57,989 nucleotides of DNA, from NCBI GenBank assembly GCA_900555335.1, contig USKU01000001.1, forward strand, positions 1 to 57,989. The letters are read 5' to 3'. A model generated the notes under the pieces. The model was not told where the DNA came from. It searched no databases and saw only the letters and a program-made list of their open reading frames with translations. Shown here one piece after another: positions 52,042 through 57,989 of this stretch. Position numbers and translations under genes: made by a program. The DNA comes from an uncultured Atopobium sp. Its GTDB lineage: Bacteria; Actinomycetota; Coriobacteriia; Coriobacteriales; Atopobiaceae. Position 1 is the first letter of the stretch. Every line of letters begins with the position of its first letter.

Positions 52042-52886
52042 TGCGCACATACGATACAGAAACGCTTAAGCATCTCCAGCAAGTTGAGCTGATGATTTTA
52101 AAGGACTTCGTAGACACGTGTGAAGCCAACAACATCCGCTATTTTGGTTTTGGCGGCACCGCGATTGGCGCTCTTCGTCATAAGGGATTTATTCCTTGGG
52201 ACGATGATATCGACGTTTGTCTTCCTGCAGAAGACTTCAACAAACTCTTAGATATCTATGATAAAGAGTGGTCAGAAAAGTATTCAATCATGAATACTGA
52301 GAGGGACATCAACTATCCATTCCCAACCACGCGCATTATGCTCAAAGGAACACAGTTCTGCGAAGAAGCACTTGCGCCACTTCCTCTTGACCTTGGTATT
52401 TTCCTAGATGTCTACTGCTTTGATAATGTTTCGGATGACGAGAAGGAATATCAGAAGCAGGCATTTGACGCGTGGTTCTGGTCACATATGCGCATCCTCG
52501 TTGACGTTCCTCGCCCTGTTATTTTGGCCGACGGCATCAAAGGAAAGCTCTTAAAGGCAGCAGTTACTATGGGTAGGGGAGTTTGCAAACTGCTGCATCT
52601 TTCTACTCAGAAAATGTATGAGCGTGAGCAGGAAGCCCGCAACCGCTTTGCTCACGTTAAGACAAAAAGAATTGCCTACCTGCACGATACGGATAGGTTT
52701 GTAAATACCTATCCAGTTGATGAGGTTTTCCCTGTTGATAAGCTTGATTTTGATGGAATTCAAGTAGCGTTCCCTAATCAAAATGATAAATTCCTTAGGA
52801 TGCTTTACGGCGATTACATGCAAATGCCACCAGTTGAGAAGCGTAAAAACCACTATCCAGCGCGTTTGGATTTTGGTCCTTACTAG
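52041..52886 (+). CDS. licD: LicD-family phosphotransferase
   Basis: A 281-residue LicD protein, which moves phosphocholine from CDP-choline to a glycopolymer sugar. The family pattern is visible: YFGFGGTAIGALRHKGFIPWDDDIDVCLP near 34-62 with the catalytic DDDID, TTRIMLKGTQF near 94, and LGIFLDVYCFDNV near 114. Starts ATG 52041 overlapping the rfbB stop (TAATG), so coupled. Confidence 0.92.
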   Translation: MRTYDTETLKHLQQVELMILKDFVDTCEANNIRYFGFGGTAIGALRHKGFIPWDDDIDVCLPAEDFNKLLDIYDKEWSEKYSIMNTERDINYPFPTTRIMLKGTQFCEEALAPLPLDLGIFLDVYCFDNVSDDEKEYQKQAFDAWFWSHMRILVDVPRPVILADGIKGKLLKAAVTMGRGVCKLLHLSTQKMYEREQEARNRFAHVKTKRIAYLHDTDRFVNTYPVDEVFPVDKLDFDGIQVAFPNQNDKFLRMLYGDYMQMPPVEKRKNHYPARLDFGPY

Positions 52887-52920
52887 GGTCTTCTCGCCTG
52901 TAAAGCAATACATAAAAGGT

Positions 52921-52947
52921 AAAACGGCATCTCAGGTGCCGTTTTTT
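52921..52947 (+). terminator. Terminator after licD
   Basis: AAAACGGCA (52921-52929) pairs TGCCGTTTT (52937-52945) with T6. Confidence 0.88.
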
Positions 52948-52984
52948 GTTAGATTGGCAGTCTTTGACAATCCTCTGAAGGTAA

Positions 52985-53024
52985 TATGTTCAAAATATGT
53001 TTATACTTGTATAAATTTGAACAT
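52985..53024. promoter_or_regulatory. Operator-like dyad around the promoter of the licC-licA fusion gene
   Basis: ATGTTCAAA (52985-52993) and TTTGAACAT (53016-53024) are perfect 9-base inverted arms 22 bases apart, and they flank TATACT (53002-53007), a good -10 box. A regulator bound here would block transcription. Confidence 0.55.
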
Positions 53025-53033
53025 AGGAGTATT

Positions 53034-53075
53034 ATGACTGAAGTTAATTGGTATGGAAGTTTATTTCGCAGTTAA
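53034..53075 (+). CDS. Possible 13-residue leader peptide
   Basis: ATG 53034 after AGGAG, codons for MTEVNWYGSLFRS, then TAA, 22 bases ahead of the main start. The sequence GAAGTTAATTGG and GCAGTTAATTGG repeat inside it. It may be a chance frame. Confidence 0.25.
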   Translation: MTEVNWYGSLFRS

Positions 53076-53097
53076 TTGGTCTTCATTTGGAGGAACC

Positions 53098-54888
53098 GTG
53101 GCACTAACAAATAACGTGTTTTCTGTATTAAAAACTATTGCTCTTTCTGACGAGAAGCTCAATCAGAGACAGCTTGCAGAAGAAACTGAGCTTTCTTTGG
53201 GATCAGTTAATTCAGCAGTAAAAACGCTTGAGGACCAGGGTCTTATTGAAGAGGGACTTATCACACCAAAGGGTCTTGAAGCTCTGAAACCTTATGAGGT
53301 TAAGAATGCCATTATTATGGCAGCTGGTCTGTCTTCTCGCTTTGCACCTATTTCATATGAGAAGCCAAAGGGCGTCCTGAAGGTTCGTGGAGAAGTTCTG
53401 ATTGAGCGTCAGATTCATCAGTTGCTTGAAGCCGGTATTACTGACATCACTGTTGTTGTGGGTTATAAGAAGGAGTACTTCTTCTATCTGGAGGAGAAGT
53501 ATGGCGTCAAGATTGTTGTTAACCCAGATTATGCAACAAGAAATAACAACTCTACGCTTTGGTATGTGAAAGATCAGCTTGATAATACGTATATTTGCTC
53601 TTCTGATGATTACTTTACTCAGAATCCTTTTGAGCACTATGTCTATGAGGCCTATTACTCAGCAACGTATGTTGCAGGAGAGACTGATGAGTGGTGCCTT
53701 AAAGAGGGACGTGGTGGACGTATTACCGGCGTAGAAATTGGCGGTTCAAATTCTTGGATTATGCTGGGTCACGTCTATTTTGACAGGCAATTCTCAAAGA
53801 AGTTTGTAGACATTCTTGAGGCTGTCTACGACAAGCCAGAAACCGTTGATATGCTCTGGGAAGAGATTTACGTCCGTCATATCAAAGAGCTTTCCATGAC
53901 CATTAGAAAGTATCCTGACGGTGTTATTTACGAGTTTGATTCCCTTGATGAGCTTCGTCAGTTTGACCCAGCATTTATTGAGAACATCGACTCAGAGATT
54001 TTTGACAACATTGTCTCGGTTCTTCATTGCCAGAAGAAGGATATCCACGGTTTCTATCCTCTAAAACAGGGACTTACCAATTTATCTGCTCACTTTATTG
54101 TGGGATATGGTGATGATGCTCAGGAGTATGTCTACAGGCATCCAGGTGTTGGTACCGAGAAACTCGTTGATCGTGCAGCTGAAGAGGCTGGTCTTCGACT
54201 TGCTCGTGAGCTGGGCCTAGACAACACCTTTATTTACGAGGACCAAAAAGAAGGTTGGAAGATTTCCAAGTTTGTGAAAAACGCTCAGAATCTTGATCCT
54301 CATAACCCTGAGCAGCTCAAGCGCGCAATGGAGATGGGTTATAAACTGCATCATAGCGGCGCGTCACTTGATCGTTCTTTTGACTTTGTCAACGAGGGTC
54401 TTAATTACGAGAAACTCCTGCTTGAAGAGGGTCCTATTGAGATTCCTGGCTACTACGAGCTTCGCGAGAAGGTCCTGCGCTTGAAGAAGTTTGCAGACGC
54501 AGATCAGTATCCAATTGTTATTTCACACAATGATTTCTTCTATCTGAATTTCTTGATTGATGAGGCCGGTACCTACAGCCTTATTGACTGGGAATATGCG
54601 GGAATGTCAGATGAGGCTAATGACTTTGGTACCTTCACAGTTTGCTGTGAGCTTACTGACGATGAGGCTAATGCTGCTATTGATTACTACTTTGGAAAAG
54701 AGGCAACTTTTGAGCAACGCAGACACTTCTGGAGCTATGTAGTCTTTGCCGGTTGGTGCTGGTATCTCTGGTCTCTGGTTAAGGAAGCAGAGGGCGAGAA
54801 CGTAGGCGAGTGGTTCTTCATTTACTATCGCTATGCTGCAAACAATATTGATCGTGTTCTTTCTTGGTACGAAGACGCTCAGAACTAA
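53098..54888 (+). CDS. Fused winged-helix / choline-phosphate cytidylyltransferase / choline kinase (LicC-LicA)
   Basis: A 596-residue protein from GTG 53098 (GGAGGA upstream). Residues 1-75 are a winged helix: VLKTIALSDEKLNQRQLAEETELSLGSVNSAVKTLEDQGLIEEG. Residues 75-310 are a LicC-type nucleotidyltransferase (AIIMAAGLSSRFAPISYEKPKGVLKV near 73-98, ICSSDDYF near 169). Residues 320-596 are a choline-kinase/APH-type kinase (YVYRHPGVG near 345, VISHNDFFYLNFLID near 466, YSLIDWEYAG near 485). It would make phosphocholine and CDP-choline, supplying LicD. The attached helix suggests self-regulation, a hypothesis. Confidence 0.85.
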   Translation: MALTNNVFSVLKTIALSDEKLNQRQLAEETELSLGSVNSAVKTLEDQGLIEEGLITPKGLEALKPYEVKNAIIMAAGLSSRFAPISYEKPKGVLKVRGEVLIERQIHQLLEAGITDITVVVGYKKEYFFYLEEKYGVKIVVNPDYATRNNNSTLWYVKDQLDNTYICSSDDYFTQNPFEHYVYEAYYSATYVAGETDEWCLKEGRGGRITGVEIGGSNSWIMLGHVYFDRQFSKKFVDILEAVYDKPETVDMLWEEIYVRHIKELSMTIRKYPDGVIYEFDSLDELRQFDPAFIENIDSEIFDNIVSVLHCQKKDIHGFYPLKQGLTNLSAHFIVGYGDDAQEYVYRHPGVGTEKLVDRAAEEAGLRLARELGLDNTFIYEDQKEGWKISKFVKNAQNLDPHNPEQLKRAMEMGYKLHHSGASLDRSFDFVNEGLNYEKLLLEEGPIEIPGYYELREKVLRLKKFADADQYPIVISHNDFFYLNFLIDEAGTYSLIDWEYAGMSDEANDFGTFTVCCELTDDEANAAIDYYFGKEATFEQRRHFWSYVVFAGWCWYLWSLVKEAEGENVGEWFFIYYRYAANNIDRVLSWYEDAQN

Positions 54889-54905
54889 GAGCAAAAGGAG
54901 AAACT

Positions 54906-55853
54906 ATGTATTACGGTCTTTTAAGCGGTATTCTTTGGGCGGTTGATACCGTTATTCTTGGCGTTGCTCTTGGTATGAGTCCTTATGTTGATTCAGCTCA
55001 GGCGTCATTTGCCAGCGCATTCATGCACGATTTCTTTGCCGCTGCAGTTCTTTTAGTCATGATGGCTCAGAAAGGCAGACTTAAAGACACCCTTGAGGCA
55101 GCAAAAACAAAGAGTGGCCGTGTAGTTATGCTTGGCGCACTTCTGGGTGGACCAATTGGTATGAGTGGCTACCTAGCTGCTATTAACACCATTGGACCTG
55201 GTTACACCGCTGCTATTTCAGCTTTCTATCCTGCAGTTGGTTCACTTTTGGCATGGCTTTTGCTCAAAGAAAAGATGAACTTAAAGCAGATTATTGCCCT
55301 TATCGTTGCTCTTGTTGGCGTCATGGTTATTGGTCTCTCAACAGCAGCAGGCGAGGGTAACGGAAATGTTCTTGTGGGTATCTTGGGCGTTGCTGCTTGT
55401 GTCTTTGGCTGGGGATCTGAGGCGGTTATTTTGGCTTGGGGTATGCAAGACGATGCTGTTGATAATGAGACTGCTCTTCAGATTAGGGAAACCACCTCTG
55501 CGTTTGCTTATGGTCTTCTCATCTTGCCATTGGCTGGTTCCGTTGATTTTGCTGCACAGGTTGCACTAACTCCTGCTAATGGCGTTGTCTTTATTGCTGC
55601 TCTTGCAGGTACCGCCTCATATCTCTTCTACTACAAGGCAATTGACGCCATCGGTGCTTCTCGCGGTATGGCACTGAACATTTCTTACTCTGCATGGTCG
55701 GTCATTTTTGCAGCTCTTGCAGGTATTATCCTGCCAACAATTATGCCTGAAGCAATTCCATCTCCACTGGTTGTAATTTGCTGTATTGTCATTATTGTAG
55801 GAACGGTTCTTTCTGCAACTCCAGATTGGAGTGAGCTGCTCAAGAGAGATTAG
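54906..55853 (+). CDS. licB: LicB-like choline transporter of the DMT (EamA) superfamily
   Basis: A 315-residue protein with ten hydrophobic segments in two EamA repeats. It begins MYYGLLSGILWAVDTVILGVALGM; GGPIGMSGYLAAINTIGPGYTAAISAFYPAVGS follows near 82-113. Such proteins bring in choline for the Lic pathway. ATG 54906 follows AAAAGGAG; it lies 17 bases after the LicC-LicA gene. Confidence 0.85.
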   Translation: MYYGLLSGILWAVDTVILGVALGMSPYVDSAQASFASAFMHDFFAAAVLLVMMAQKGRLKDTLEAAKTKSGRVVMLGALLGGPIGMSGYLAAINTIGPGYTAAISAFYPAVGSLLAWLLLKEKMNLKQIIALIVALVGVMVIGLSTAAGEGNGNVLVGILGVAACVFGWGSEAVILAWGMQDDAVDNETALQIRETTSAFAYGLLILPLAGSVDFAAQVALTPANGVVFIAALAGTASYLFYYKAIDAIGASRGMALNISYSAWSVIFAALAGIILPTIMPEAIPSPLVVICCIVIIVGTVLSATPDWSELLKRD

Positions 55854-55880
55854 TTTGTTTCTGCAATTCTAGATGTCTTA

Positions 55881-55918
55881 AAAAACGAGTCATTCTGTGG
55901 TAAGAATGACTCGTTTTT
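55881..55918. terminator. Bidirectional terminator after licB
   Basis: A 16-base arm starting AAAAACGAGTCATTCT (55881-55896) pairs with 55903-55918 around GTGGTA; T5 on one side, A5 on the other serve the convergent sulfatase gene also. Confidence 0.92.
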
Positions 55919-55952
55919 GTTTATCTAAAGCTTTTAGCTCTGTGTTTGTGAG

Positions 55953-57989
55953 CTATTTATCGGAGACTAATCTCCAGTTATTTCCTGTCAAACTCCAGGT
56001 AGTAAAGTCGGTTGCATCGCCATTGATGACAAACTCTCTGAGTTCTGCATCGCGGTTATTCTCGGTAATAGTTTCAATGTAGTAACGAGGACGATTCTCT
56101 CCCTCATAAGACTCATCAAGAGGAGTGGTGTAGTTAGAGAGCATCTGAGAATCTGCGCCCATATCTTTGAGCGTTTGAGCCAAGATATCGTAGTGCCAGA
56201 CAGGAGCATCTGAAATCTGCATTGGTTGTTCGGCTTCTTCTGCGCTTTGACCAGCAGGTTTATAGAAGATTGCTGGAGCAGATGTCTCTGTAATATCGTT
56301 TGGTGTCAGATACCAGCGACCATGGTCAGCAGTCACAATAATAGAGGTGTTTTCGTAGAGGCCAAGACGCTTAAGCTCTGCAATATAAGCATCTACGATT
56401 TTCCAAGCACCTCTCGTCTGTTCAATTTCATTCTCTTCGCTTGGATCTTTGGGGCGCTCAAGGTTTCTATTTAGGATGAAAGGACCATGGGATCCCATAA
56501 GATGGATAAAGCGGAAGCTTCCTGTATCGTTTTCATCATGAATAGACAGACCATAGTGCTGGAGTTCCTGATAATACTTAAGGTCATCTTCGTTATAGCG
56601 CTGAGAAGACATATCAACCTCGTCGTACGTAAATTTTCTCATCATACGCATGTTGAGGTCCTCGGTGTAATACCAGAAGCGGGGCTTAAACACCCAAGGC
56701 ATATCTCTACAGAACGCCGTCTTGTAGAGAATGCGCAGCGCACCAAGAACATTAAGCTGGTTTTCTGAACCGCGGCCACGAAGCTCGTGATAGTTGATAG
56801 TGCGGTTGTGCATGTAGTCGGTATAAATTGAGTTGAAGTTATCGGTATACAAGCCAACGGAGTAACCAAGTTTATTGATGTCATCTAGATAATGGCTGTT
56901 GTCCGCCCAACCATTAACAAAGTCTCCAAATGATTGACCGGGTTGTAGGCGATTTTCAAAGACAAGAGAAGGAATTCCGTATCGTGTAGGAATCATTGAT
57001 CCAACAGAGTTCCTGTACCAGGTAAAGCCTGTCATATGGGCGAATGTCTCGGGATACTCGTTATAGATTTGCTGTACAAAGGCTGTATCAGTGGTATCCA
57101 AAACAAAGACCACAACGTTCTTTTTGGAAGAGACGTTAAAGAGTCCATCTCTTGTGGCATAGATTTGCTGAGATTCTCTTGTGTTTACGTCGGTAAAAGC
57201 AGCTACAGCTGGTCCCCATAAACTTGCAACGCCCACTGCCTGGACAATGATAAGAGCTGTTGCGGTTACCAAAAGACCCGTTCTAAGCTGCCTTGCTTTA
57301 AGGAGCGAGAAGATCACTGCAGCTGCAATAATTGCCAGCCAAATGAGGCCAGAGACAATCATCTGATTGGTAAAGTTGGACCAAATGACCTCATGACCAT
57401 CAGCAAGTGGCATGCCACCGTTCAAGAACACTGCCTGAACATATGACGCTACGCCGATGGCGCCTACGAGCGCAACTGCAACGTTAAATACGCGTTTGCG
57501 AAGTAATGAAAGCACTGCAGTAGAAATAAGCGTTAGTAAAAGACCAGCTAAAAATACAGGACCTGCTACGTCATTAAGACTAAACGATAAATCCTTTGCA
57601 TTGCTGGCTACCAGCTCAAGTGGGGCTACAACCAAGATAGTAAAGACTGTGAAGAATGAAATAAGAAATGCAACGCCAATGCGGCCCTTAGGCTTGAGGG
57701 TGCCCTCTTTTTGTTCTTTAAGGCGAATGGCTTCTGCTGCGAGGATTTCTTTCATCTGAGCGTTTGCAGCTTCAGCACCTTTGATGTCAACTTTGTGTAC
57801 TTTGCCTTCGACAATCTTGTTGGCGTTCTCGTCAATCTTAAGCAGACGGAAGAGCACCTTGCGAGAGCGTCTAAATGCCACACCAAGCACGGCAGAAAGA
57901 GCAACTACCACCGCAGCCAGCGCCTGGATAGTGTAGGTCATGACGGATGGGTCAACGTACGCCTGAGCTGTTGCTGGCAGAAGTGCCCA
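55953..57989 (-). CDS. Membrane-bound sulfatase-fold enzyme (LTA-synthase/phosphoglycerol-transferase-like), 5' end outside the window
   Basis: At least 678 codons; the frame stays open to the right edge, where the codons read ALLPATAQAYVDPSV, the end of a signal peptide, so the true start is beyond 57989 and the ATG at 57941 is internal. Hydrophobic segments follow (about five). The C-terminal half is a sulfatase fold: VVVFVLDTTD near 277 of the 57941 start (metal site), the region MIPTRYGIPSL near 316 with the probable catalytic Thr, and TADHGRW near 545 (metal site). In LTA synthases this fold transfers glycerol-phosphate; arylsulfatase activity is less likely as no Cys/Ser formylglycine signature is seen. 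Confidence 0.82.
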   Translation of the reverse strand, partial: WALLPATAQAYVDPSVMTYTIQALAAVVVALSAVLGVAFRRSRKVLFRLLKIDENANKIVEGKVHKVDIKGAEAANAQMKEILAAEAIRLKEQKEGTLKPKGRIGVAFLISFFTVFTILVVAPLELVASNAKDLSFSLNDVAGPVFLAGLLLTLISTAVLSLLRKRVFNVAVALVGAIGVASYVQAVFLNGGMPLADGHEVIWSNFTNQMIVSGLIWLAIIAAAVIFSLLKARQLRTGLLVTATALIIVQAVGVASLWGPAVAAFTDVNTRESQQIYATRDGLFNVSSKKNVVVFVLDTTDTAFVQQIYNEYPETFAHMTGFTWYRNSVGSMIPTRYGIPSLVFENRLQPGQSFGDFVNGWADNSHYLDDINKLGYSVGLYTDNFNSIYTDYMHNRTINYHELRGRGSENQLNVLGALRILYKTAFCRDMPWVFKPRFWYYTEDLNMRMMRKFTYDEVDMSSQRYNEDDLKYYQELQHYGLSIHDENDTGSFRFIHLMGSHGPFILNRNLERPKDPSEENEIEQTRGAWKIVDAYIAELKRLGLYENTSIIVTADHGRWYLTPNDITETSAPAIFYKPAGQSAEEAEQPMQISDAPVWHYDILAQTLKDMGADSQMLSNYTTPLDESYEGENRPRYYIETITENNRDAELREFVINGDATDFTTWSLTGNNWRLVSDK

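Overview
The window looks like a chromosomal segment of a low-to-mid GC actinobacterium of the class Coriobacteriia, most likely the Atopobium/Lancefieldella/Olsenella group. This is inferred from gene content: a Tad pilus locus, a LicABCD-type phosphocholine module, a CarD regulator and a polyprotein-like RlmKL, with frequent GTG/TTG starts. No rRNA is present to confirm it.

Layout. At 1-5 kb lie a D-2-hydroxyacid dehydrogenase whose 3' end is lost, a Ca2+-type P-type ATPase behind a structured leader, and the ribosome-assembly GTPase RsgA. A complete-looking Tad (Flp) pilus operon occupies 5.4-14.8 kb (CpaB-like, TadZ, TadA, TadB, TadC, Flp pilin, several pilin-like TadE/F/G proteins, a DUF192 protein and a zinc-ribbon protein), followed by a DUF2207 membrane protein. 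From about 17.2 to 29.6 kb there is an accessory island. It holds an IS3-family element with clear terminal inverted repeats, an AT-rich peptide-modification (RiPP-like) cluster, a phage replication module (DNA polymerase A, DUF2815, truncated DUF2800) and fragments of a restriction/defence operon, ending next to a tRNA-Phe gene whose 3' end faces the island. From 29.8 to 47 kb the content is core: an esterase-like lipoprotein, cyclophilin, CarD, an ACT protein, a HAD phosphatase, Kup, RlmKL, a phosphohexomutase, a C39-like protein, ArgR, a class A PBP and TyrRS. From 47 kb to the right edge is a cell-surface glycopolymer locus: a large GT-C-like membrane protein, RmlA-RmlD-RmlB (no RmlC here), LicD, a fused winged-helix/cytidylyltransferase/choline kinase, a LicB-like transporter and a sulfatase-fold membrane enzyme running off the edge.

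Most interesting: (1) the cluster at 19.2-24.8 kb. A radical SAM enzyme, a PqqD-like protein, an NPP-motif methyltransferase and an ABC exporter surround a 69-residue Gly/Ala/Val/Asn-rich peptide with no cysteine, whose Asp/Asn residues fall six positions apart (37-43-49 and 63-69). That is the spacing of the N-methyl-Asn ladder in polytheonamide-type beta-helical peptides, so a minimal, leader-poor relative of that class is a testable idea. (2) A 13-base word, TGGCGAGAAACCC, occurs six times exactly (plus two 11-base cores) in this window but not in the acquired island, suggesting an uptake-, Chi- or segregation-like genomic signal. (3) Several enzymes have lost a key catalytic residue (esterase Ser to Ala, C39 Cys to Ser, degenerate RlmL half). 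All functional statements come from reading motifs; no database search was run.
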